A stretch of 64,000 bases of DNA from Petunia secreta (taxonomy: Eukaryota; Streptophyta; Magnoliopsida; Solanales; Solanaceae), in NCBI GenBank assembly GCA_029990175.1, contig JARKIP010000691.1, positions 124,001-188,000 of the forward strand, in the 5' to 3' direction. Within the stretch, counting starts at the first letter, position 1, and every line of letters starts with the position of its first letter. The position numbers were made by a program, and so were the translations under genes. The notes beneath the pieces were generated by a model that worked only from the letters and a program-made list of their open reading frames with translations, did no database searches and was not told the origin of the DNA. This document shows, piece after piece, positions 44,376-54,870 of this stretch.

Positions 44376-45377
44376 TCAAAGAAGAGGCAGCCTTCCATGT
44401 TCACAAGCTAGCTTCTCATCATGCTCTCCATAATCATCATTCAATTTCTCTGGTGGAGTTTCATAGCCTTCATTTCTTTTTGATTTTCCATGCGACAGTA
44501 GATTAACAGCAACCATTCTCCTGTAAATACTAATGGCTTCTACTCCCCATTCCTGTTTAAACAAATCTTGTCCAAGCATGAGTAGATCTGTAAACCTTGT
44601 TACAAAAAGACCACAGTTTGTATCTCCTAATTGTTTTGGTGCTGCTTGATAAACAATATCAAGTTTCTTGTACGTCGTACCAAAATTAGGATATTCTGTA
44701 TGAAAATCCATCTCTTTTAGTAGCTTAGGTATAGCAATTGCATACATTGCCATCTTGATCTTCACAAAATCTTCATCCCCATCAAAAACCGAATCATAGA
44801 CATCTATTCTATGATCTTTTATAGAATAAACTCCCAACCAATAATGAGTGCAAGACATGTAATCATTAGGATCAACTGAAGTCTTCCTAATTGGCATAAA
44901 AACTTTTTCGACTTGACCCCATGCTATGCCACATTCATTAGAAGACCCATTCACACACTCAAGTAGGCTATTCTGTGCAGTTCCTTCATACTGTGCTAGG
45001 TAGAAATCTAACTCAATCTTCTCTAAATCGTCCAATGTCAAGTCATGAATTCCAAAAACAACTTCTGCTGGAGGATCATATTTTTTTTTTTTCTTTTGTT
45101 GACCACGAGTCCTTTTTGCTCCTTTCTTTTGTTGGGCCTTCATTTTTTCAAAATTTTCTTTGTTCTTCCACTCTTCTTCCATTCTATCCTTCTTCTCTTT
45201 TATTCTCCTGGTCTTCTCTTCCTTTGCCATATTTTCAAAATAGGATTCAACCTTCGAAAAGAACAACGACTCTACAAAAAAATCAAAATTCAAGTCTGCC
45301 GTTGTGAACAGCGCTGAGTAGTTTGTGAAATGATATACATGTTTCTTCCTCAGATAGTACAGTATAACATCAACATG
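44376..45377 (-). CDS. ULP1/C48-type SUMO protease domain, last exon of the MULE protease gene
   Basis: The exon starts after the acceptor TCATGCAG with HVDVILYYLRKKHVYHF. A Lys/Glu-rich coiled segment follows (KEEKTRRIKEKKDRMEEEWKNK) with a poly-Lys stretch. The catalytic half then has THYWLGVYS (His codon 44844-44846), DVYDSV (Asp codon 44793-44795) and QLGDTNCGLFV (Cys codon 44613-44615, with the oxyanion Gln six residues before). These match the His-Asp-Gln-Cys set of C48 peptidases, which remove SUMO. The exon itself is open to its stop at 44376. Upstream exons of the gene have stop codons, so a full-length product is doubtful. Confidence 0.75.
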   Translation of the reverse strand, partial: HVDVILYYLRKKHVYHFTNYSALFTTADLNFDFFVESLFFSKVESYFENMAKEEKTRRIKEKKDRMEEEWKNKENFEKMKAQQKKGAKRTRGQQKKKKKYDPPAEVVFGIHDLTLDDLEKIELDFYLAQYEGTAQNSLLECVNGSSNECGIAWGQVEKVFMPIRKTSVDPNDYMSCTHYWLGVYSIKDHRIDVYDSVFDGDEDFVKIKMAMYAIAIPKLLKEMDFHTEYPNFGTTYKKLDIVYQAAPKQLGDTNCGLFVTRFTDLLMLGQDLFKQEWGVEAISIYRRMVAVNLLSHGKSKRNEGYETPPEKLNDDYGEHDEKLACEHGRLPLL

Positions 45378-45481
45378 CTGCATGACAAAAAAAATCAAAA
45401 AACACAAAAAAAAAAAAATTAGTGAACAAATATATATATAAAACACTACAGAACCAATAATAAAAAAAAGCTGTAGAAAAC

Positions 45482-46550
45482 CTCATTGGTAAGTGGATAT
45501 CTTCTATCTGCAATCTCTCTAAACCACATTTTGCTCTTCACTGAAACACTATACAATTTAATTTTATTCTGTGAATTGATGTCTGCAATTTTGTCATCAT
45601 AAAGATCATCACCCCTGAAAAAGTTAAACACAAACAACATAAAGAATACAAATTTACTAATATAATCCACAACACCGTGTAACTTAAAATACACAATAAC
45701 TAAAAAAAATAAAATAAAATAACTTACACTTTAGAGACGCTATTTTTATCAGTCACTTTCAAGCCTTGCTTCAACCATTTGTCAAAAATTGCCAAACAAT
45801 TAGACGTGGCATTGACAGTATGAAAAGGGCATACACGCCTATAAGAAGGCTTCCAATCACACTTTTCCTTTGGATGAAAAGGCCTGTATGGAGATAAAAA
45901 GTGGCGGCTAATCTTACGAACCCTATGTCCCCTGCCTAACAGCTCTCCTCCTTCTGGATGATTTGATGGTTTCTCTGGCAAAACAGCTAAATCCATAACT
46001 TCCTCCTTTTTCACTGAACACTGCATTGCCGACTGTTGTTTAGATGAACACACATCTGCATAATTACTTGCACAGACATTTGTTCCAGCAACCTTCCTTG
46101 GCTGTTCAGGTGTTTTCATGGCTGAATCCAAAGCAGACTCTTGCTCCAGTACTACAACAGATGCATCAGCAAGTGTCGTAAGTTTTGAATTGTCTTTCTC
46201 TATTAATGCCAATTCTGTACCACCCTTACTTTCTGAGCGATCGATATCCATAGAATCATGCCTGACACTATCAATCACTGCTGCAGTTTCTTGCGATGGC
46301 TGTGTCAAGCCAATTGAAAATGAAGGTGCATCTATGCAACCAATATTCATGATGCTTTTGCTTGCATCAGCCAAATTTTCACCAATTTTAGGTTTGAGGG
46401 GAGATGCAATTTCAGGAGAAGCATCATTATCACGTTTCTTCCTTTTCTTGCTGGAAAATGCTTTCAAACCTTTTTTTGGAGACAAATGCTCAACACCTTT
46501 TTTAAGATCTTCTTTAGAACCTTCTTGGGAACCTTCTTGAGAACCTTTAT
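45482..46550 (-). pseudogene. Middle exons of the ULP1 gene (spacer region)
   Basis: Exon 45482-45614 (GDDLYDDKIADINSQNKIKLYSVSVKSKMWFREI) leads into the protease exon. The exon from 45728 to about 46545 encodes a disordered Ser/Lys-rich stretch (MSPKKGLKAFSSKKRKKRDN, then LLGRGHRVRKISRHFLSPYRPF and CDWKPSYRRVCPF). It joins in frame (codon split GT|G) through the donor at 45727. Basic clusters suggest a nuclear protein. The exon start carries short SQEGSQEGSKED repeats, related to VSQESSQEGCQ near 46905. Confidence 0.55.
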
Positions 46551-47611
46551 AAATAAAGATAATATATCACACATTTGCGAACAATAAGAACACAAAATAA
46601 CTATAAAAAAGACGATTACATACCTTCTGGTGTAAAAACAAGACCAGCTATGCAAAGCTCGCTGACAGTCCTAACTTCAAGTCGAACCTCAGCACTGTGA
46701 CTGCGTTGATTGACAACATCTTCCTTATCAGCTTTAACATTTGTTGCTTCTGTAAATGGAACAAGACACACTATTCATTGACCAACCAACAGGATATTTT
46801 ATGCTGGAGTGTGGACCATGCAAAATATGCAACATATTTTCGCATACCAGGAGTCAAAAACATTTGGTTATCAGCAAGCTTAATTGGTTGACAACCTTCT
46901 TGAGAACTTTCTTGAGAGACTTCAAAACAAGATAATTTGTTACACATTTTCAACAACAAAAATAGGAACACTATTTATTATATAAAAATTACTTTTACAT
47001 ACCTACTGGTGTCCAAATACCAGTTTCAACAAGATGCTTTAATTCATTAATTTGTTCTACAACCACAGCACTTTTCCCAGATTCACCATTATTACCTTCT
47101 GTAAAAATAAATAAGCACAATACATTACATTTCTCTATAGAAAACAGAACTGTCAAAACACACATATTTAAAATACATTTCCATTACTATAGACTTCCCA
47201 GACATTGGTGCTGGGGCACAAATACTTCATATGAAAAAGTCACAGTATTTTGTGCTGTACATATAGTGCTTTGTTATAGAAAATCCCATAATTTAGAACT
47301 GGGACACAAGTACTTGTTAAACAAAGAGTCCCAGTATTTTATTATCTGGGACATTAGCATATCATAAAAACACAGTATTAGTGCATAATATGTTGGTTCA
47401 ATCTACCAACAAATTTTTTTCTTCTTACCATTCAGTGTGGGATAAATTGTTTCATCACGAAGCTGAACATCTGTTGGATTCAAAGATACATCATCGTCTT
47501 TAGATGGACACTTGTCCAATAAATCAGATGAAGGATTCTGTTTATCTGCATATACAAAAAATAAAAAATCATTACATTAAAAAAAAAAATTCCCTTTTAT
47601 TTAAATTACGA
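46551..47611 (-). other. Small repeated exon-like modules and motif DNA in the ULP1 gene
   Basis: Short - strand segments, each ending in a TPxG-like phrase, look like duplicated mini-exons: VSELCIAGLVFTPEG (about 46620-46750), INELKHLVETGIWTPVG (about 47005-47098), and a longer one at about 47425-47550 (DLLDKCPSKDDDVSLNPTDVQL). Non-coding 47180-47400 holds TGCTGGGG/ACTGGGACAC motifs. Exon borders are not certain. Confidence 0.4.
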
Positions 47612-48340
47612 CTATACAGAATACTCTATTTGACTACCATGACTTTGTTGATGATGGTCTGAATTTGATGGCGCCTTTTCTAAACCATCTGTACCTTTTG
47701 CTTCATCAATAGGGTCACTGGTATCAGCTTTGTAATGCTCTAAAACATCCACAATCATTTGATCACTTGCATCTATTAAAGGAGCTGCAATACCATAATC
47801 ACTTTGTACACTACCACCAAGCTCTGCCTGATTAAATGTTTCTTTGAAAAAACTATTGCGACCATCTGAATAAATCAAATTATCAACAAAATGACTCTTT
47901 TCATTTCTACTCCTGGTGTCTGATTTACTTACAGACACACCACAGTTTTCTCCGAGATCACTTGTTTTTTATTTTGCAACAAGAAGCAGTAATGCATCAA
48001 ACTTTGCATTCAACTTATCTGTAATCCTCTTCTCCATGTCAGCAAGATCTTTCTTTACACTATTTTCTGAGGAATTGATCATATGTTGAATCTTGCTCTC
48101 AGTAGGTAAGTTTACTTTGAGATTAGCTGTCAATCTCTGGTAAAAGAAAAAACATTAAAACCACATAAGAAAAAAAAATTAAAAGACAAAACCCACGAAG
48201 AATTTCACCTTTACAACTTCATTCATGTCAATAGATTCTGCTGTTGAACTAGTCTTTGAAGATGACTTTGAGGGTGATTTTGAAGTTGAAGCATGTTTAG
48301 ATTTATGCCTTATTGGTCTCACTGAGGCATCCTCCCAAAA
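47612..48340 (-). pseudogene. Exons after the DUF1985-like domain of the ULP1 gene
   Basis: Exon 48209-48340 (FWEDASVRPIRHKSKHAS, then a Ser/Lys-rich stretch) is followed by an exon starting at 48136 (LTANLKVNLPTESKIQHM and a helical KDLADMEKRITDKLNAKFDALLLLV). An in-frame TAA at 47969-47971 breaks it. The same frame then stays open to about 47612 (VSVSKSDTRSRNEKSHF to DHHQQSHGSQIEYSV). The stop could be a recent mutation, or the gene may end here and make a DUF1985-only protein. Confidence 0.5.
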
Positions 48341-48421
48341 CTATTAAAAAGTACATTTCAAAACCAACAAAAAAGTAAAACAAATAAATAACAAACAAAA
48401 GCAAGTACTCATAAAACTCAC

Positions 48422-49374
48422 CTGTTCATTATGAAAGTAGTCATCACACAAGACATTGTATTGAGGGGTAAAAGTACATGTGTAACGAAGCATCACAGGT
48501 TTGATCCTAGGGCGAACAGTAAAATACTGCCTGAACATAGGGAACACCTCTGCCACCCAGCAACAGAATAGGAAGGGCATACCAGGAAACAAATAAGTAG
48601 AAGAACCTGGCTTTATGATTGATTGCAAATGGTGTACCATTTGACGATATATCTCAGTACCCCACTGATAACAGCTATGCACCTCTTCATTATCAATAAT
48701 AATCATATGTTGATCATCCACTACTCTAGGTAATGGCCGGCCCAATAAAACAGAATTAAGCAAATATAGCTCGGCTAGTTTAACAGCATCATCTTGCTCT
48801 AATGGAACATCCAATCGTGCAGCAGACACTCTATTCACATTGCCCTTGCTCTTTGGAGCCACTCTCACATAACTAGAATGATGTTCAATCAAATCAAGCA
48901 AGTCATATAACTTTAAAGTCCACTTGCTGTCCTTTTTATTAACATCGTCTTCAGGATTCCTGAAATATTTCTCTTTTAATCTACTCTTTGAAAGCTTAAA
49001 AATACTTATATCTACAATACTGGAAATATTAAGACCACTAACTACATGAAAATCATCAGCTGTGAAATCCACTATATCACCAAAAACTTTAAAGCTAAGC
49101 TTAGTGTTGTCTGAAGAAACTATTTGAGACTAGAGAAAACAATTTATAAGCCTCCCAGAATATTTAGCATCTTCCAAAAGCATAAACTTGCCGAATGGCC
49201 CTTTCTTCAGTTTCTCCAGGTAATCCGCAGACAGCAACCCTTCGATTAATCCACGATACTCTGTGTCACCTTTCCACTGGAAATCACGATTTTTCCACTG
49301 CGCAAATGGAAGCAATATACCATCGTCGTTTGGCAGATTATCCGTAACCTCATCACTTGGTATAATCTCAATTG
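48422..49374 (-). pseudogene. DUF1985-like N-terminal domain of the ULP1 gene
   Basis: The exon begins after the acceptor ATGTTACAG (49375-49377) with AIEIIPSDEVTDNL. Readable segments include GPFGKFMLLEDAKYSGRLINCF, VDFTADDFHVVSGLN, KWTLKLYDLLDLIEHHSS, LAELYLLNSVLLGR, YQWGTEIYRQMVHHLQSI and SSTYLFPGMPFLFCCWVAEVFP. This is the pattern of the DUF1985-like domain found in front of ULP1 domains in plant MULE genes. An in-frame TAG at 49130-49132 (a CAG-to-TAG change would explain it) interrupts the exon, and the same frame continues on both sides. The donor is GAACAG|GTGAGT at 48421. The first coding exon was not found. Confidence 0.6.
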
Positions 49375-49434
49375 CTGTAACATTAGCACATGTATTAAAA
49401 TAAAAACAAAGGAAAATTAACACATATATGCTGG

Positions 49435-50290
49435 GGGTACAAGTAGTTTATCTGCACAGTCACAGTATTTGGGATGCTGGGGGTACAAGTGGTTCATGTG
49501 CAAGGTCGCAGTATTTGTGCTGGGGGAGAGCTTGGTAGCCCAACCCCTCCCCCCAGACATTGGTGCTGGGAGCACAAGTAGTTCATGTGCATGGTCACAG
49601 CATTTGGTGCTGGGGCCTATTATGCTTTGTTATGCAAAGTCCCATTTTTAGAACTGGGACACAAACACTTAATAAACAAATGGGTCACAGCATTTTGTCC
49701 TGGAGTCTATGATGCTTTGTTATGCACAGTCCCATGTTTTAGAACTGGGACACAGAACTTTTTAAACACAAGGGTCACAGCATTTGGTGCTGGGGTCTAT
49801 GATGCTTTGTTATGCACAGTCACATGTTTTAGAACTGGGACACAACCACTTGTTAAACACAAGGGTCACGGCATTTTGTCCTGGGGTCTATGATGCTTTG
49901 TTATGCACAGTCCCATGATTTAGAACTGGGACACAAGCACTTGTTAAACACAAAGGTCACAGCATTTGGTGCTGGGGCCTATGATGCTTTGTTATGCACA
50001 GTCCCATGTTTTTGTACTGGGGGAGAGCTTGGTGGCCCACCCGCTCCCCCAGACATTAGTGCTGGGTACACAAGCACTTGTTAAACAGAGTCGCAGTATA
50101 TACTTCTGGGGCAAAGGGTTTGACAAAAAAAAAACCGTTGCCCCCTTTCTAAAAAATAACCCACCATTTACAATGGACAAATACCTCTTAAAAACACACA
50201 GTCCCAGTTTTTTATCACGGGCAACAGCCTATCCACAACAGAAGGTCACAGTATATAGTTCTGGGGACAATGGGTTTCACAGAAACAAAG
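49435..50290 (+). repeat. Tandem array and motif cluster, 5' side of ULP1 gene
   Basis: Short TGCTGGGGG..ACAAGTRGTT units (49428-49590) are followed by about five 90-bp units (49590-50030). The last four match 43725-44250 almost unit for unit, including the distinctive last unit with catgtttttgtactggggga. Further degenerate motifs run to 50290. It probably lies in a 5' UTR intron of the ULP1 gene. Confidence 0.9.
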
Positions 50291-50434
50291 CGTTCCCCTT
50301 AAAAAAACCCTACCATTTTAAAGGAAATCAAAATCTTATACTGTACTCCAATGAAAATCTAAACATTGTTCGAAACAAAATCAAAACCTAAATAACCCAT
50401 ATACACGTACAAAAATGAAAAAAAAAAACAATAC

Positions 50435-50482
50435 GAAGTAAACACAGTTACCTTAATATACGAAGTAAACACAGTTACCTTA
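50435..50482 (-). other. Tandemly duplicated splice-donor segment in 5' UTR of ULP1 gene
   Basis: tacgaagtaaacacagttacctta occurs twice back to back (27-bp period). On the - strand each copy has AAG|GTAACTGTG, a donor-like site. 50483-50640 is a probable 5' UTR/promoter without ORF. Confidence 0.45.
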
Positions 50483-50649
50483 CACACAAAGCTTCAAAAT
50501 CTCAAAAATAAGAAATTGCTGTATTTCGAAAGAGAGTTCGTATAGTTTGATAGAGTTCAAAAGTCACAGTATTAAACAGAGAAACAAAAACACCGAATAA
50601 GTTAAAAATAAGGAAGGTTAAAACCGGAATTTCCAAAATGTGTAAAACG

Positions 50650-50980
50650 ACGTCGTCATGCTATTATTTTTAAAAAACGCGTCTAGTGGCTAATTCTCAG
50701 CGAATTTGTAAACAGAGGCTACACATCACAAAGCGGGTGCCAAAGTGGCTTCCCCGCGAAATTTTTACGAAGAATACGTCTTTATGCGCACCAATATTAT
50801 TGGAAAATTTTGATAACTATCCATTATTGGACACACTAAGTCAGTTTCATCCACCATTTCATAATTCATTGAGAAATAACTAAAAATTCCCCTATGCACT
50901 TATAAGTTATAAGCATTGACAATACCCCCATCATTTGAATTTATGAAATTACTATAACACTGAAGGACAAATAATAATGC
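50650..50980 (+). repeat. MULE end-like sequence, right copy
   Basis: Direct-orientation counterpart of 28430-28740. Similarity runs up to about 11 bp before the LTR that starts at 50992, so the original outer boundary may have been displaced. Confidence 0.6.
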
Positions 50981-50991
50981 AAATTGATTAT

Positions 50992-51474
50992 TGTTTATGC
51001 CTAAAATCGGTTGCCTCGGTTAAACTATTAATTTAGAATGAGGTTACAAGTAATACCGTAAATACGATGGAAAAATAAGTAAGTAAAAGAGATAATTAAT
51101 GAGCACGAAAAGTAAAGTAGCCTTATTCCTTGAGAATAGCCGGATTCTTTGGTAAATCATTCTGTTGTACACTACAATGTAAGGAAATTTATTTATAGTA
51201 GTTGATACCAGTCCTTATTAAGGTAAATTACAAAGATTAACAAGGCATGGGCCTATTACTCAAGGCGGTTGAATATACTAAATTCTAACCAGGAGACTGT
51301 AGACCTAAGCCGGTGGGATGTATGCCCTGCGTCCTGTGGCCGTGCCGCTTGAATGGTCATTGGCCCAAGGAACGGGTGTGTATCCTCTATGTCCAGTGAC
51401 TTGTAAGATAAGCCTACTCTCGCTAGTTGGACTCGTATCCCCTTAATAATAGATGGCATATTATTGCCCACATA
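50992..51474 (-). repeat. LTR of older Tat-family element (3' LTR)
   Basis: 483 bp, TGTTTATGCC...CCCACATA, clearly diverged from the copies at 52924 and 59678. It is preceded by attat, the likely left half of a target duplication whose partner is not in the window. Confidence 0.75.
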
Positions 51475-51793
51475 GTAAGTGCTCCACTTGCTTAGTGCTG
51501 ATGTAAGCAGTCAGGAAGTGAACGAAGCGTGATAGGAGACGTAAAGGTGTGACTATACTGGTACTCGCCCCCTACCTCTTCTCATGCGTTGTATTAAATG
51601 CATATCCCTTAGTACAATGACGTGTTCCTTTGTGATTGGATTTGTTTTCCGCGTATCTTCCAAATATTTCCACTACTCTGTTCATATCCCATAATTATGG
51701 GGATACATAAAATATAAACCACAATAATCATAATTACGATCCCACTATACTGTGATCATTCAGTTTCTCATTCAACTAATCCCTATAGGCGCG

Positions 51794-51800
51794 TATATAT
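51794..51800 (+). promoter_or_regulatory. TATA box before degenerate aORF
   Basis: TATATAT lies about 95 bp before the ATG at 51890, in the same layout as at 21823. Confidence 0.5.
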
Positions 51801-51889
51801 ACGTCGTAAACATAGGGATTTACTCATCGATCTTTAAAGAATTTCCAGAACTTCCTTCCAAAAAGACAAACATTCCTTGATTCTTTACC

Positions 51890-52915
51890 ATGGCACAAGG
51901 ACCGAATTTCATCCCTTCACACTTCAGAGAAAGATTACCTTCCTACCTCCCTTAGTTTCGAAGGTGATGGCCGCATATAGGGCCAGACTTCTAAACAAGA
52001 AGGCAAGAATAGCAATCTTTCCATAGAATATTACCCTTCTCCAATTATGAGGGATGATCTGATGCGTATTAGGCATGAGTGTACGTGGCCAAAGTTTGTT
52101 GATATCATTGTTACTGATGCTAAGGAAAGAATTTCTTCTCATCGTGATGGTTATTCGATGGTCCATATCCACACTTTCACTCTACACCTCAATAGGTGTG
52201 TTCACGCGATTGTTGAGGACATATGTCGCTGGTACATCATCTGTTTAGGCCAAATTAGCGCTTCTGCTTGGCGTCTAGTGGCCGTGCTAGATCATTTGGC
52301 TAAATATGCTCAAGTTGAATTCTCCTTCGGACATCTTCTATCTTTCTATTCTCCCCGTTTTCAGAAGGCCGGCATTCTGATATTTATAAAATGAGGGAAG
52401 AAAGGTGTAGTCCCCAATAGAGAAGATTCCACAGACCGCGGCTGGGTCTACAGATACGTCGCTGTACGAATGGCCAACATAGTTTCCTCTCAGAAAGTGT
52501 AAGTTTTTGTGAACCCTTCTCTATGCCTTGATACTTAGTTTTTGTGAACCCTTCTCTATGCCTTGATAGTAACTACTTCTTGGAATTGATTATTGTTTTC
52601 CTTAGTGAATTCTGTGACTGCTATTTCGTTGAGCCATGATGAGTTCACGACATGGATAACTGCGATCTTTGTAATTAACCACCTTGATTATTTGACCTTC
52701 ACAACCCTAGCTAATGCAAACGGCTAGCGGGCAAATGACCATAGTAATTTAGTGCTACCAAATTTTTCCTTTCACCTTCAATCTTCCAATATCTTCACCA
52801 GAACCCCTTTTTGCCAGGAATTTCTCGTCATGAAATGACCTTTCTGAAAGAGATCAAGATTGCTACCCCCTACATTGCTCCTCGATCTGACGTACAGGTT
52901 TTCGGTGTGAGAATT
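51890..52915 (+). pseudogene. Degenerate aORF of older Tat element, exons 1-2
   Basis: It starts ATGGCACAAGGACCG. The homologous region reads MRDDLMRIRHECTWPKFVDII, then VHAIVEDICRWYIICLGQISASAWRLVAVLDHLAKYAQVEFSFGHLLSFYS and NREDSTDRGWVYRYVAVR. This corresponds to exon 1 of the aORFs at 21934 and 43500, with stops. An exon 2-like part (VNSVTAISLSHDEFTTWITAI) follows at about 52605. It is interrupted by the nested element at 52924. A 37-bp phrase, tttttgtgaacccttctctatgccttgatact/g, is duplicated at 52503-52570. Confidence 0.6.
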
Positions 52916-52923
52916 TTGGAGAG

Positions 52924-53427
52924 TATTTATAACTAAAATTATACGTCTAGGTTAAATAATTAATTAAGATTGGGGTAAGAAGCAATATAGTAATAATGAC
53001 GGAAAAGTAATTAAATACGATGAAAATAGTAATGAATAAACAAGACGAAATAAGCAAGAAAAGGTAATGTAATTCGTATTTCTTGATCATAGCCGGATTC
53101 CATGGTGAATCGCATGGTGTACAATACAATGTAAGGAGGGGTATTTATAGTAGTGATACCCAGTCCTAAATAAGGTAAAATACAAAGACTATTAAGGCCA
53201 TGGGCCTATAACTCAAGGCGGTGGTATATACTAAACCTTAGCTAGGAGACTATATACCCTAGGCGGCAGGAAGTATACCCTGCGTCCTATGGACGTGCCG
53301 CCAAAATGGTTGTTGGCTCCAAAAGAAGGCGTGTATCCTCTGTGCCTGGTGACTTGTAAGAAAAGTCTAGTCTCGCCAGCTGGATTCATATCCCCGTAGT
53401 AGAAGTTGGCGTATTTTTGCCCACATA
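52924..53427 (-). repeat. LTR, nested Tat element (left, 3' LTR)
   Basis: 504 bp, similar to 59678-60229. Its outermost bases read TATTTATAAC instead of TGTTTATGCC, consistent with G-to-A decay of the terminal TG. Confidence 0.85.
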
Positions 53428-53703
53428 GTCAGTCCCCCCACTTGCTGAGTGCTGATGCAAGCACTTTGGAAGTGAAAGCGGCGGGGATGTGAAAAGATAT
53501 CTTACTGACTCCTTGAGACTCGCAGTCTCTTTGACCAAGAATGATATTGATTTCTTTGAGAACTTCGCGTGCTTCCTTCTGATTGGCTGATACCGATCCC
53601 ATGCTCCTTTTTAGAAACTGCCATTAACTGCTCTGAATCATCTCATATCTTCAGTAATAATGATGCTTGACCGTTTTGTACTCCATCCTTATCCATTTAA
53701 GCC

Positions 53704-54870
53704 TATAAATAGTGACTTCATGACAGTGGAAAATTCACAAACCCTTCTTCAGAAAATACCTCTCTTTCTTAGCAATTTCGTATGATAGCGAAAAATTTTT
53801 ATTTCATAAAAAATATTTGCCTTCGATCCTGGTTTGATATTCCCATAAAACTTTCTTCGTTCCAAATGGATGTGGCTTAAGAGAACAATAGGAGGAAATT
53901 CGCCTGCGGTTACCTCATTTTCTTTCTTCGTCCATGAGAAAATAGATGAAGCCCCCTAAATCACGAAGTTTGATCGGGATTCTAACGATGTCCTTTGGGA
54001 TGTCTTCATTGTATCATGTGCACTGATTACAGTGTGATCATCTTCTAACACAGCGGTTGCTGGGATATTCTTCTTGTCATGCAGGGTCAGGACGCTTGGC
54101 CCTTTCAGCTTCCGTGCGGCTTCTCCGCCAGGATACCTCGTGTGTCCAGGCTGCTCCTTCAATGCTACCGGGCTGGTGATCCATTGCTTGGCTCCATTTC
54201 ATGGCATACAAGAGGATGTAGCATCTCAGCCACGGGTAGCTAAGGTGTCACTGAGCTTTAGAATCCTCGGTGGTTTATGGCTTTCACCTCGGTTATCTGC
54301 TTCAGCTGAACCGCTATTGCAACGCTTCATCAGCCATTCATAGTGGGATACCCAAAGGAAGAGGCTCCCCTGTTGTAGGATCCCAGCTCAAGCCTTTCTA
54401 CCCTTGACTAACTTTCATTTGCGCTTGAAGATCGATGAGGCTATGCACTTCGGTTTGGCCAGTTGAGGTTGACTCAGATGGTCAAACTTTGCAGTAAGTC
54501 TTTAATTTTCTCTTCAAGTTCAGCAGACAAGATGGGGGAAGGCCAGGCCTGTACCCAGACGCTTCCGGGATCCCTTGCTTTGACTAAGCAAATGGGTTTT
54601 GGCTATACCAATGCCCGTATGCTTTGAAGGAATGTTCGGGCAGACATATCTCAAGCTGCAAAAGGAAAAGAAGAACTCCGGACTGTTTACGGCTTGTAGC
54701 TAAAATCCAGATGAATGATCTTTAGCCATTTTAATCCTGAGGAGCTCTTTATTTTAAGTCTTCCCTTTCTTTTCTTTTCTACATTTGTTATATAAACAAA
54801 TGTTGTATTCAGGAAGAACTAAATGTATATTATAAGCCTACGGGCTATTTGTTATTAATAAAATGGTTGT
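53704..54870 (+). pseudogene. TATA box and degenerate aORF region of nested element
   Basis: TATAAAT at 53704-53710 is followed by A/C-rich leader sequence like those before the other aORFs. No long frame survives. Fragments such as LALTKQMGFGYTNARML and AAKGKEELRTVYGL (about 54570-54700) and a late aataaa signal (54857) fit a decayed aORF end. The identification rests mainly on position and promoter. Confidence 0.35.

Larger units (their letters stand above)
28430..50980 (+). mobile_element. Giant Mutator-like element (MULE) block with accessory genes
   Basis: About 22.5 kb holding a MULE transposase, three B3-domain genes, two coiled-coil genes, an acquired aORF and a DUF1985-like/ULP1 gene. 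All are embedded in non-coding DNA with one family of motifs (CCAGCA/TGCTGGGG, GTCCCATTA, TTAGTRTTAC) that is not seen outside the block. MULEs with a ULP1-type protease gene are known in plants (Kaonashi-type), and VANDAL MULEs carry extra ORFs besides the transposase. The ends show homologous sequence in direct orientation (28430-28740 and 50650-50980), so exact termini and target duplications are not established. The right edge is cut by an LTR at 50992. Confidence 0.7.

Noticed and set aside
49585..50391. + strand frames repeating LCYAQSH/AFGAGVYDALLC phrases as a repeat protein
   Set aside because: They are chance translations of the 90-bp non-coding array; frames break between units and no promoter is seen.
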